From NCBI RefSeq assembly GCF_009696485.1, contig NZ_VULY01000018.1, positions 1,914,001 to 1,978,000 on the forward strand: 64,000 nucleotides of DNA. The letters are read 5' to 3'. The position numbers and the translations under genes are program-made. The notes beneath the pieces were generated by a model. That model searched no databases. It saw nothing but the letters and a program-made list of their open reading frames with translations, and was not told the origin of the DNA. Source of the DNA: Suipraeoptans intestinalis. GTDB lineage: Bacteria; Bacillota; Clostridia; Lachnospirales; Lachnospiraceae. Below, piece by piece: positions 43,062 to 50,937 of this stretch (positions within the stretch are counted from its first letter, which is position 1; each line of letters opens with the position of its first letter).

Positions 43062-45140
43062 ATGAAGGTTTACAGAACGGACGAGATCAGAAACGTTGTA
43101 CTTTTGGGGCATGGCGGAAGCGGAAAGACCAGTCTTGCAGAAGCTATGGCATATGTGTCAGGAGCCACCAGTCGTATGGGCAAAGTAACAGACGGCAATA
43201 CGATCAGTGATTTTGATAAAGAAGAACAAAAGAGACAGTTTTCGATCAGCACCACCCTGATTCCCATTGAGTGGGAGAAGGCGAAAATCAATGTGCTGGA
43301 TACGCCGGGATATTTTGACTTTGTCGGCGAGGTAGAAGAGGCGGTAAGTGCGGCGGATGCAGCAGTGATCGTGGTATCCGGGAAAGCAGGCGTAGAAGTA
43401 GGGACGGAAAAGGCGTGGGAGCTGTGCGATAAGTATGACCTGCCCCGTATGGTCTATGTGACGGAGATGGACGTGGACGACGCCAGCTTCAGGCAGGTGG
43501 TGCAGGATCTGACGGAGCGGTACGGTAAGGTGATCGCACCTCATTTCCAGCCTATTCGGGAGAATGAAAAACTGGTAGGGTATGTCAATGTCATCAAGAA
43601 TGCAGGCAGACGCTATACAGGAGTGGCACAAAGGGAAGAGTGCGAGATTCCGGACTATTGTATGCCGAATCTGGAGATTTACCGGGAAAAGCTTTTAGAG
43701 GCAGTGGCGGAGACTAGCGAAGAGTTTATGGAACGTTATTTTAATGGAGAAGAGTTCTCGGTGGAGGAGATCCGTTCCGCCATGCGTACAGAAGTGATGG
43801 CGGGAGACATCGTACCGGTGGCCATGGGATCCAACATAGAAGCACAGGGAGTTTCCAATCTGCTGTCGGATATCGTGCGGTTTTTCCCCAGTCCGGCCAA
43901 TAAGACCTGCGCGGCTATCAACCGCAAGACCAATGAGATCTATCAGGCGGACTATGATTTTGCAAAAGCCAAATCCGCTTATGTATTTAAGACCATGGTA
44001 GATCCTTTCATCGGAAAATATTCTTTCATCAAGGTGTGCTCCGGCGTTCTGAAAGGAGAGGATACCCTCTATGATCCGGAGACGGATACAGAGGCAAAGC
44101 TGGGCAAGATCTATACCATGTCCGGCAATAAGCCGTCAGAAGTCAGCGAGCTGTTTGCCGGGGATATCGGTGCGGTTGCCAAGCTGTCAGAAGTGAAAAC
44201 GGGAGATACGCTTTCTACCAAGGCCACTCCTCTTTTGTTTGGGCGCACAGAATATTCCAAGCCCTATACCTACATGAAATATACGGTAAAAAACAAGGGA
44301 GATGAGGATAAAGTATCCCAGGCGCTGCAAAAGATGATGGCGGAGGATGTGACACTGAAAACGGTAAATGACAGCGAGAACCGCCAGACCCTGCTCTATG
44401 GAATGGGCGATCAGCATCTGGAGGTAACGGTTAGCAAGCTTCTGGCCAGGTACAAATGCGAAGTGGTGCTGGAAACACCCAGAGTTGCCTTCCGGGAAAC
44501 GATCCGGAAGACCTCGGACGTGGACACCAAATATAAAAAGCAGTCCGGCGGGCACGGGCAGTACGGCCATGTAAAGATGAAATTCGGCCCCTCCGGAGAG
44601 ATGGAGCAGCCCTATGTATTTGAGGAAACGGTGGTAGGAGGAGCCGTTCCTAAAAATTACTTCCCGGCTGTGGAAAAAGGATTGCAGGAAGCGGTGCTGA
44701 GAGGACCTTTGGCAGGCTATCCGGTAGTCGGCGTAAAAGCTACGCTTTACGATGGCTCCTATCACCCGGTAGATTCCTCGGAGATGGCATTTAAGACGGC
44801 TACTTTACAGGCGTTTAAGAAGGGCTTTATGGAAGCGGGGCCCATTCTTCTGGAACCCATTGCTTCCCTGAAAGTGGTAGTTCCGGATGAATATACCGGA
44901 GACGTGATGGGAGATCTGAATAAGCGAAGAGGACGGGTCCTGGGAATGAATCCCGTTGCAGGCGGAAGCCAGGAGATCATGGCGGACATTCCCATGACGG
45001 GATTGTTTGGCTACTGTACCATCCTTCGTTCCATGACAGGCGGAAGAGGCAGCTATTCTTACGAATTCGCCCGCTACGAGCAGGCGCCTTCCGACGTACA
45101 GGAAGCAGAGATCGCAAAACGGGCGGCAGCGGAAGCGTGA
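43062..45140 (+). CDS. Elongation factor G paralogue (EF-G-like GTPase)
   Basis: A 692-residue translational GTPase with all five EF-G domains. The P-loop is GHGGSGKTS (16-24), G3 is DTPG near residue 82, and domains III-V include the HGQYGHVKM segment and GYPVVGVKATLYDGSYH. The nucleotide-specificity G4 motif, NKxD in canonical EF-G, reads TEMD at residues 134-137, so Asn and Lys are both replaced while Asp is kept. It also lacks ribosomal-protein neighbours (rpsL, rpsG, tuf) that mark the housekeeping fusA. It is therefore probably a secondary EF-G whose role is unknown, perhaps ribosome rescue or stress. Start ATG follows TAAGGAGG. Confidence 0.88.
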   Translation: MKVYRTDEIRNVVLLGHGGSGKTSLAEAMAYVSGATSRMGKVTDGNTISDFDKEEQKRQFSISTTLIPIEWEKAKINVLDTPGYFDFVGEVEEAVSAADAAVIVVSGKAGVEVGTEKAWELCDKYDLPRMVYVTEMDVDDASFRQVVQDLTERYGKVIAPHFQPIRENEKLVGYVNVIKNAGRRYTGVAQREECEIPDYCMPNLEIYREKLLEAVAETSEEFMERYFNGEEFSVEEIRSAMRTEVMAGDIVPVAMGSNIEAQGVSNLLSDIVRFFPSPANKTCAAINRKTNEIYQADYDFAKAKSAYVFKTMVDPFIGKYSFIKVCSGVLKGEDTLYDPETDTEAKLGKIYTMSGNKPSEVSELFAGDIGAVAKLSEVKTGDTLSTKATPLLFGRTEYSKPYTYMKYTVKNKGDEDKVSQALQKMMAEDVTLKTVNDSENRQTLLYGMGDQHLEVTVSKLLARYKCEVVLETPRVAFRETIRKTSDVDTKYKKQSGGHGQYGHVKMKFGPSGEMEQPYVFEETVVGGAVPKNYFPAVEKGLQEAVLRGPLAGYPVVGVKATLYDGSYHPVDSSEMAFKTATLQAFKKGFMEAGPILLEPIASLKVVVPDEYTGDVMGDLNKRRGRVLGMNPVAGGSQEIMADIPMTGLFGYCTILRSMTGGRGSYSYEFARYEQAPSDVQEAEIAKRAAAEA

Positions 45141-45192
45141 TGTTTGGGACCGGCAGGGAAACTTCTGCTGTCTTCACAAGAAAATGAGACGC

Positions 45193-45241
45193 AAAAAGGC
45201 AAAGGTATCTGCACAAAAGAGGCAGGTGCGTTTGCCTTTTA
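45193..45241 (+). terminator. Intrinsic terminator after the EF-G-like gene
   Basis: AAAAGGCAAA (45194-45203) pairs with TTTGCCTTTT (45231-45240), with an inner CTGC/GCAG stem, followed by an A/T-rich tail. Confidence 0.75.
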
Positions 45242-45307
45242 TATATTGTATTACAGGGAAGAAGATCCGGGGGTGCACAGGAGATTCTTCCGTGCAGGAA
45301 TTAGTAC

Positions 45308-45336
45308 TTTTTTTCTCGGAATAAAAGTGCTATAAT
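45308..45336 (+). promoter_or_regulatory. Promoter of the trk genes
   Basis: A perfect TATAAT (45331-45336) preceded by TGC (extended -10); the -35 position 45308-45313 is only TTTTTT. The gene begins 45 bases later. Confidence 0.65.
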
Positions 45337-45380
45337 CTCCTTGCCGTTTATGAAAAAGAGAAAGAGGTTGTAAAACAAAT

Positions 45381-46745
45381 ATGGATATGAACATTGTAAT
45401 CATAGGAGACGGGAAGGTTGGGCACAAGCTGACGAGTCAGTTGTCGGAAGAAGGATATGATATTGTGCTGATCGACCAGAACGCCGGAAAGTTAAAGGCA
45501 GCTCTGAACGAGCTGGATATTTTCTGCATTGCCGGAGACGGAGCGGATGTGGAAGTGCAGAAGCAGGCGGGAGTTCCCCATGCAGACCTGGTGATCGCAT
45601 GCGCCTCCACAGACGAATTGAATATGTTCAGTTGTCTTCTGGCAAAGCGGCTGGGGGCAAAGCATACGATAGCCAGGGTCAGAAATCCTGTGTATTACAG
45701 GCAGATCGATCTTTTGAAAGAAGACCTGCACCTGAGTATGGCAGTCAATCCTGAGCTGACGGCAGCCAACGAGATCGCAAGGATCCTGCTGATTCCGGAG
45801 GCCTGCAAGGTGGAGACCTTTATGAAGGGCAAGGTCGAGCTGGTAGAGCTGAATGTGCGGGAAGAGAATCCTCTGGTAGGACTGTCTCTGGCAGAGGCTT
45901 ATCAAAAATACCAGGTAAAGATACTGGTGTGTGCGGTAAAACGACAGAATGAGATCATCATTCCCGACGGAAGCTTTGTGATCGAAAAGGGAGATAAGAT
46001 GCATGTGGCGGCCACCCACCAGAATCTGGAGAATTTCTTTAAGGCTACCAAAAGGAGAAAAGCGCCTATCAAAAAGGTACTGATCTGCGGCGGAGGGCAT
46101 GTGTGCTTCTACCTGGCCAGCCAGTTGCTGCGTGTGGGCATGCAGGTAAAGATCATTGAGAAAAATGAAAAAAGATGCGAATTTCTCTGCGAGCATTTTC
46201 CGGATGCAACCATCATCCACGGAGACGCTGCCAATCAGGAGCTTTTGCTGGAAGAAGGGATTGGAGAGGCGGACGCAATGGTGGCACTGACAGGGATCGA
46301 TGAAGAAAATATCATCATGGGACTGTTTGCCAAGACCAAGGGAGTAGACAAGATCATTGCGAAAGTCAATGAAGATTCCCGGGCGCAGATGGTGGAAGGT
46401 CTGGGGATCGACAGTATCATTTCCGCTAAAAGTGCAACGGCAGATCTGATCATGAGTTATGTAAAGGCGCGGAACAATTCTTACGCAAGTGCAAATATAG
46501 AGACCAGCTACCGGCTTCTGGGAGGCAAGGTGGAGGCGCTGGAGTTCATCATCCGCAAGGAATGTGAGTTTACCAACATCCCTCTGCGGGAGTTGAAGAC
46601 CAAAAAGAATCACCTGATCGCCTGCATCGGGCGGAAACGCAAGATCATCATTCCTCACGGAGACGATCACCTGGAAGTGGGCGACAGCGTTGTGGTGGTA
46701 ACCAAGGATTCTGTGATCAATGACTTTAGAGACGTAATGCAATAA
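45381..46745 (+). CDS. trkA: Trk potassium uptake regulatory protein TrkA
   Basis: The cytoplasmic nucleotide-gated ring subunit of the Trk K+ importer, 454 residues. It holds two tandem RCK units: NAD-binding Rossmann folds beginning NIVIIGDGKVGHKL (residue 4) and KVLICGGGHVCFYLA (near residue 235), each followed by a TrkA-C ligand domain (around residues 140-220 and 370-450), where c-di-AMP or nucleotides can bind in homologues. The tandem form is typical of TrkA rather than KtrA. trkH follows 16 bases later, making a complete two-gene system. Confidence 0.96.
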   Translation: MDMNIVIIGDGKVGHKLTSQLSEEGYDIVLIDQNAGKLKAALNELDIFCIAGDGADVEVQKQAGVPHADLVIACASTDELNMFSCLLAKRLGAKHTIARVRNPVYYRQIDLLKEDLHLSMAVNPELTAANEIARILLIPEACKVETFMKGKVELVELNVREENPLVGLSLAEAYQKYQVKILVCAVKRQNEIIIPDGSFVIEKGDKMHVAATHQNLENFFKATKRRKAPIKKVLICGGGHVCFYLASQLLRVGMQVKIIEKNEKRCEFLCEHFPDATIIHGDAANQELLLEEGIGEADAMVALTGIDEENIIMGLFAKTKGVDKIIAKVNEDSRAQMVEGLGIDSIISAKSATADLIMSYVKARNNSYASANIETSYRLLGGKVEALEFIIRKECEFTNIPLRELKTKKNHLIACIGRKRKIIIPHGDDHLEVGDSVVVVTKDSVINDFRDVMQ

Positions 46746-46761
46746 GGGATGGAGAAAAACG

Positions 46762-48207
46762 ATGAACGTAAAAATGATACGCTACATACTGGGAAAGATG
46801 CTGGGTGTGGAAGGGGTGCTGCTGCTCCTTCCCGCTTTTGTATCTCTCCTGCTGCGGGAGGCAGAGGGGGTCTACTTTCTGGTACCCTCCGTCCTTCTGA
46901 TAGGGATCTATCTGATCTCAGGGATGAAAGCCCCTGAAAACCGGACGATTTACGGAAAAGAAGGCATGGTGATCGTGGCGGGGGCGTGGATCCTCTGGTC
47001 TTTGTTTGGAGCGCTGCCATTTGCCTTATCCGGCAGTATCCCCAACTACCTGGACGCATTATTTGAAACCATATCCGGCTTTACGACGACAGGATCCAGT
47101 ATTTTAAAGGATGTGGAAGCCCTGCCCAAAAGCATGCTGTTCTGGCGAAGCTTTACCCACTGGGTAGGCGGAATGGGAGTGCTGGTGTTTGTAATGGTCC
47201 TGACAAAGCTGGACAAGAAGAACACCATGTACCTGATGAAAGCGGAGGTTCCGGGACCGGAAAAGGATAAGCTGGTGCCCAAAGCGATGGATACCGCCCG
47301 TATCCTGTACGGGATGTACCTGGGAATGACGCTGATCGAGGTGGTGCTGCTGCTTTTGGGTGGAATGAATGTGCTGGACAGCTTCATTCACGCCTTTGGA
47401 ACGGCAGGTACCGGAGGGTTTTCCAATTACGGAGCCAGCGTAGGACATTTTAACAGTGCCTATATTGATGGAGTGATCACCGTTTTTATGATCCTGTTCG
47501 GAGTCAATTTCAACCTGTATTTCTTCCTGCTGATGCGAGAGTTTAAGCCCATCTGGAAGAATGAGGAGCTTCGGGCTTATCTGGGGATCATTGCGGCAGC
47601 CACTCTGATCATTACCTGGAACATCAGCTTTCACTATGCCAACCCGCTGCAGGCATTCCGCTATGCCGTATTCCAGGTGGGATCCATTATCACCACCACC
47701 GGATATGCGACGGCAGACTATACCATCTGGCCTATGCTGTCCCAGTGCATCCTGATGATGCTGATGATCATAGGAGCCTGCGCTTCTTCTACCGGAGGAG
47801 GGATCAAGGTTTCCAGATTCCTCATGCTGCTAAAATGTATTAAGAGAGAAGTAAAGCAGATGGCGCACCCTAAGTCGGTGAGTATCATACGGGTCAACGG
47901 CAGGAAGGTGGAGGCGGACGTTTTAAAAAATCTGAGTATTTATTTTATGGCATATGCGGGGATCGTAGGATTGTCCATCCTGATCGTCTCGCTTGACAAC
48001 AGGGATTTTGGAACGACCTTCAGTTCGGTGCTGACCACCATCAACAATATCGGTCCGGGAATCGGTCTGGTGGGACCAAGCGGTAATTTTGCCGACTTTT
48101 CACCACTTTCCAAGATCGTGTTCTGCCTGGATATGCTGGCAGGACGTCTGGAGATCTTCCCATTTTTGATGCTGTTTACCATGACGGCATGGAACCGTAA
48201 ATTTTAG
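46762..48207 (+). CDS. trkH: Trk potassium channel protein TrkH
   Basis: The membrane channel of the Trk system, 481 residues with about ten to twelve helices and four pore loops. The first filter reads FETISGFTTTGSS near residue 92, the second includes GTAGTGGFSNYG near residue 213, the third GSIITTTGYATADY near residue 310 and the fourth NNIGPGIGLVGPSGNF near residue 430, giving the four single glycines of the K+ filter. HWVGGMGVLVFVM is also conserved. It is driven and gated by TrkA encoded just upstream. Confidence 0.96.
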   Translation: MNVKMIRYILGKMLGVEGVLLLLPAFVSLLLREAEGVYFLVPSVLLIGIYLISGMKAPENRTIYGKEGMVIVAGAWILWSLFGALPFALSGSIPNYLDALFETISGFTTTGSSILKDVEALPKSMLFWRSFTHWVGGMGVLVFVMVLTKLDKKNTMYLMKAEVPGPEKDKLVPKAMDTARILYGMYLGMTLIEVVLLLLGGMNVLDSFIHAFGTAGTGGFSNYGASVGHFNSAYIDGVITVFMILFGVNFNLYFFLLMREFKPIWKNEELRAYLGIIAAATLIITWNISFHYANPLQAFRYAVFQVGSIITTTGYATADYTIWPMLSQCILMMLMIIGACASSTGGGIKVSRFLMLLKCIKREVKQMAHPKSVSIIRVNGRKVEADVLKNLSIYFMAYAGIVGLSILIVSLDNRDFGTTFSSVLTTINNIGPGIGLVGPSGNFADFSPLSKIVFCLDMLAGRLEIFPFLMLFTMTAWNRKF

Positions 48208-48212
48208 GCGGA

Positions 48213-48289
48213 AATCCCGGCCTGCGTCAACCTGAAGCAGCATCCGGGGCTGTGCCGAGCCGAAGGAGAGAATCCCGGCCTGCGGGATT
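48213..48289 (+). repeat. 14-bp direct repeat and hairpin downstream of trkH
   Basis: The string AATCCCGGCCTGCG occurs at 48213-48226 and 48271-48284, 58 bp apart. The second copy continues into GGGATT, forming a 6-bp stem (AATCCC/GGGATT). The 208-base gap 48208-48415 is GC-rich in this part. No T-run follows, so it is not a standard terminator; no riboswitch family is recognised. Confidence 0.5.
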
Positions 48290-48415
48290 GGCAGGAGATG
48301 GGAGAAGCCGACAGATTTCCTGATCTATGTCAGTGTGTAAAATGTTGCAGAAACAAGGAAATGAAAGACAGCGACAGATCATTTCGCTGGAACCTACATA
48401 CAAGGAGGAGCTTCT

Positions 48416-50080
48416 ATGAAACAGGGAAAGCCGATAAAAAAAGGATGGCTGGTGGTAATGATACTGGTGGCGCTGGCACTGTACTACTATATGGCGCTTC
48501 CGGTCATCAATATCCATGCCGCGGAGACCTGGGTATTTCTGGTGATCTTGATCATCCTTCCTGCCGGATTTTATGGGAGAAAAAAGCGGATCGGGATCAG
48601 AGAGATCCGACAGGACAAGGGAATGCGGGTATTTGGAGGAATCTTTCTGGCAGTGGTGGCAGCTTATCTGATAGGAAGCCTGCTGTCTTCTCCCATCATC
48701 AATGCCAAAAAATATCAGAAGCTGATGGCGGTGGAAAAGGGAACCTTCTCCAAGGATGTGGAGGAACTGTCCTTTGATAAGATCCCTCTTTTGGACAGAG
48801 ATACGGCTGAGATTCTGGGAGACAGAAAGATGGGAAGCATGGTGGATATGGTATCCCAGTTTGAGGCGGATAATATTTACAGTCAGATCAATTACAAGGG
48901 AAACCCGGTGCGGGTAACGCCGCTTCGCTATGCCAGCTGGATCAAGTGGCTGACCAACCGAAGCGAAGGGATCCCGGCTTATATCCGCATCAATATGGCA
49001 GACCAGACCACAGAACTGGTGAAGTTGGAAAAAGGCATCCGCTATACGACCAGTGAGCATTTCAACCGTAATATCTACAGGCATCTGCGGTTTGCCCATC
49101 CTACTTACATTTACGGAGAACTGAGCTTTGAGATTGACGAGAGGGGAGTTCCTTATTGGATCGCTCCGGTAAAGAAATATAATATCGGCCTGTTTGGCGG
49201 GGAGACCATCGGAAAAGTGGTTCTTTGCAACGCCATTACGGGAGAGACGAAAACCTATGCAATTGACAAGGTGCCCCAGTGGGTGGACCGGGCCTATTCG
49301 GCAGATATGCTAGTGAAGCTGTTTGATTACCACGGGACACTAAAGCATGGATTTTTCAACAGTATCCTGAGTCAGAAGGACTGTCTGGAGACTACGGACG
49401 GCTACAACTATCTGGCGCTGGACGATGATGTGTGGATGTATACAGGCGTTACTTCTGTCAATGGAGACCAGTCTAATGTGGGGTTCGTGCTGTCCAATCA
49501 GAGAACGATGGAGACCAAATACTACGAAGTAGAAGGAGCCACGGAATCGGCGGCGATGTCCTCGGCAGAAGGGCAGGTACAGCATTTAAAATATCAGGCC
49601 ACTTTCCCGCTGCTTTTAAATATTTCGGACGAGCCCACGTACTTTATCGCCTTGAAAGATGAAGCAGGTCTGGTAAAGAAATATGCCATGGTCAATGTAC
49701 AGAAGTATCAGATCGTGGCCATCGGAGACAGCGTCAGCCAGTGCCAGGAAGAGTATCTGTCCCTTTTGTTCCGGGACGGGGTAAAAAAAGAAGAGCCAAA
49801 AGGAGAGGCAGAACAGGCTTCCGGGACGATAGAAGCAGCGGCAGCCGTGGTTCTGGACGGCAATACACACTATTATCTGACGCTCCAGGGAGACGACAGG
49901 ATCTATGATGTGGCGGTGCAGGAGTTTCCGGAGATCATCCGGTATCAGGCAGGAAGTCCGGTGACATTGGAGTATCAGCCGGGGGAGAAGGTCAATCAGG
50001 TCACAGCTCTGGGAGAGACAGGGCAGGAAGTGTCACGGGCGGAAACTGAAAAAGAACAGACAGCGGACAAAAAAGAGTAA
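48416..50080 (+). CDS. Membrane protein with large extracytoplasmic domain, unknown function
   Basis: A 554-residue protein I cannot name. Three hydrophobic segments lie at the N-terminus (about residues 10-28, 39-52 and 72-91), the rest is a large hydrophilic, beta-rich domain presumably outside the cell, ending in a Glu/Lys/Thr-rich disordered tail from about residue 535. Around residues 220-270 it contains YIYGELSFEIDERGVPYW and NAITGETKTYAID, resembling PepSY-like or lipoprotein-modifying repeats; this is only a visual likeness. No catalytic motif, lipobox or sortase signal is seen. The start ATG follows AAGGAGGAG. It follows trkAH by 208 bases and is followed by a strong terminator. Confidence 0.75.
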   Translation: MKQGKPIKKGWLVVMILVALALYYYMALPVINIHAAETWVFLVILIILPAGFYGRKKRIGIREIRQDKGMRVFGGIFLAVVAAYLIGSLLSSPIINAKKYQKLMAVEKGTFSKDVEELSFDKIPLLDRDTAEILGDRKMGSMVDMVSQFEADNIYSQINYKGNPVRVTPLRYASWIKWLTNRSEGIPAYIRINMADQTTELVKLEKGIRYTTSEHFNRNIYRHLRFAHPTYIYGELSFEIDERGVPYWIAPVKKYNIGLFGGETIGKVVLCNAITGETKTYAIDKVPQWVDRAYSADMLVKLFDYHGTLKHGFFNSILSQKDCLETTDGYNYLALDDDVWMYTGVTSVNGDQSNVGFVLSNQRTMETKYYEVEGATESAAMSSAEGQVQHLKYQATFPLLLNISDEPTYFIALKDEAGLVKKYAMVNVQKYQIVAIGDSVSQCQEEYLSLLFRDGVKKEEPKGEAEQASGTIEAAAAVVLDGNTHYYLTLQGDDRIYDVAVQEFPEIIRYQAGSPVTLEYQPGEKVNQVTALGETGQEVSRAETEKEQTADKKE

Positions 50081-50125
50081 AGAAACAATCAGCTTACAAA
50101 AGTCCAAAGAAGCAATCAACCTGTA

Positions 50126-50182
50126 AAAAAGAGCATCTGTCACAGGAGTTCTAAAAGAAGCCTGCGAAAGATGCTCTTTTAT
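50126..50182. terminator. Intrinsic terminator between convergent genes
   Basis: AAAAGAGCATCT (50127-50138) pairs with AGATGCTCTTTT (50169-50180), with an inner AGG/CCT. The arms carry A- and T-tracts, so it can serve both the membrane-protein gene and the convergent P-loop gene. Confidence 0.88.
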
Positions 50183-50201
50183 TCTGTTAGCTGCCGTCCG
50201 G

Positions 50202-50624
50202 TTAGTTCAGATAATTGCAGTCCGCATAGGCGTCGCCGGATACCTGGGCTTTGTCGGCGCTGATGCTGACATAGAATTCGATGTTACATTCTTTAGAGAG
50301 TTGGTTTAAACGGGAAACAAACTGAGGCATATTATCCAAAGAGATATCCGCATGCTTCAGGATGCCGTCGATAAATACACACTCCGTGTCCTGATTGGAG
50401 CTATAGATCCCGTAGAGGAATCCGATATACTCGTCGATATTGGCGATAGCAGGGTAATCATCCATACAGATGGTGCGGATGTCAAAAGAAACGCTTGAGG
50501 TATCACGATGGGTTTTTTTGATGAAGACAACGCTTCCGTTCAGTTTTTTTGCCTGCCCATTGGCAAGGGCAATCATTTGTTGTGTTTTTCCGGTACCTTT
50601 TGGACCAGTTAATACATTTACCAT
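50202..50624 (-). CDS. Small P-loop ATPase-like protein
   Basis: A 140-residue protein with Walker A GPKGTGKT at residues 7-14 and a hydrophobic strand ending in aspartate, ECVFIDGILKH near residue 80, as probable Walker B. The layout suggests a minimal P-loop NTPase; homologues in Clostridia are sometimes labelled twitching-motility or ATPase proteins without evidence, and no pilus genes are near. No membrane segment or partner domain is seen. The start ATG at 50624 follows AAGGAG. Its promoter contains a perfect inverted repeat that could be an operator. Confidence 0.82.
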   Translation of the reverse strand: MVNVLTGPKGTGKTQQMIALANGQAKKLNGSVVFIKKTHRDTSSVSFDIRTICMDDYPAIANIDEYIGFLYGIYSSNQDTECVFIDGILKHADISLDNMPQFVSRLNQLSKECNIEFYVSISADKAQVSGDAYADCNYLN

Positions 50625-50648
50625 GGCAAACTCTCCTTTTGTAGATAG

Positions 50649-50676
50649 ATTATACTGAAGCCTTCTTCAGTACCAA
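50649..50676 (-). promoter_or_regulatory. Promoter with embedded inverted repeat
   Basis: On the minus strand TTGGTA (50671-50676), a 16-bp spacer and TATAAT (50649-50654). The spacer is almost entirely the palindrome ACTGAAG-N4-CTTCAGT (50654-50671), a likely operator positioned to exclude RNA polymerase. Confidence 0.65.
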
Positions 50677-50773
50677 TACTTTATGGTTCTATTATACACG
50701 AAAAGGTCTGCTCTAACAACAAAAATTGTGAAATTTGAACAAGAAAATACGGGCAACTTTCAGAAAACAAAAC

Positions 50774-50802
50774 TTGACTATTTTCAATATTCTACTTATA
50801 AT
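50774..50802 (+). promoter_or_regulatory. Promoter of leuS
   Basis: TTGACT (50774-50779), 17-bp spacer and TATAAT (50797-50802). Confidence 0.85.
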
Positions 50803-50823
50803 ACAACGATAGGTGGAAAGAAA

Positions 50824-50918
50824 TAAAAGACGGTAATATACCGCCAAAATGCAGTATAACACTACTAAAAGATGAGTCTTTTCGTCTCCCGGGAGATGGA
50901 GCGGCTTTTTTTAACTTA
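50824..50918 (+). promoter_or_regulatory. Structured leuS leader, possible attenuator
   Basis: The roughly 130-base leader has a small hairpin CGGTA-N3-TACCG near 50830-50842 and a second around TCTCCCGGGAGA (50885-50896), then GAGCGGC and a T7 run. The layout suggests transcription attenuation, but the T-box signature GGGTGGNACCGCG is not present and no specifier loop was found. It belongs to the 313-base gap 50625-50937. Confidence 0.4.
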
Positions 50919-50937
50919 TAAGAGAGGATGAAAAACC

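Noticed and set aside
45492-46742. 416-codon minus-strand frame opposite trkA
   Set aside because: trkA is unambiguous on the plus strand with two RCK domains; the antisense frame has no motif or start signal.
50803-50937. T-box riboswitch for leuS
   Set aside because: The conserved GGGTGGNACCGCG core and a specifier stem are not visible, so only a generic structured leader is claimed.
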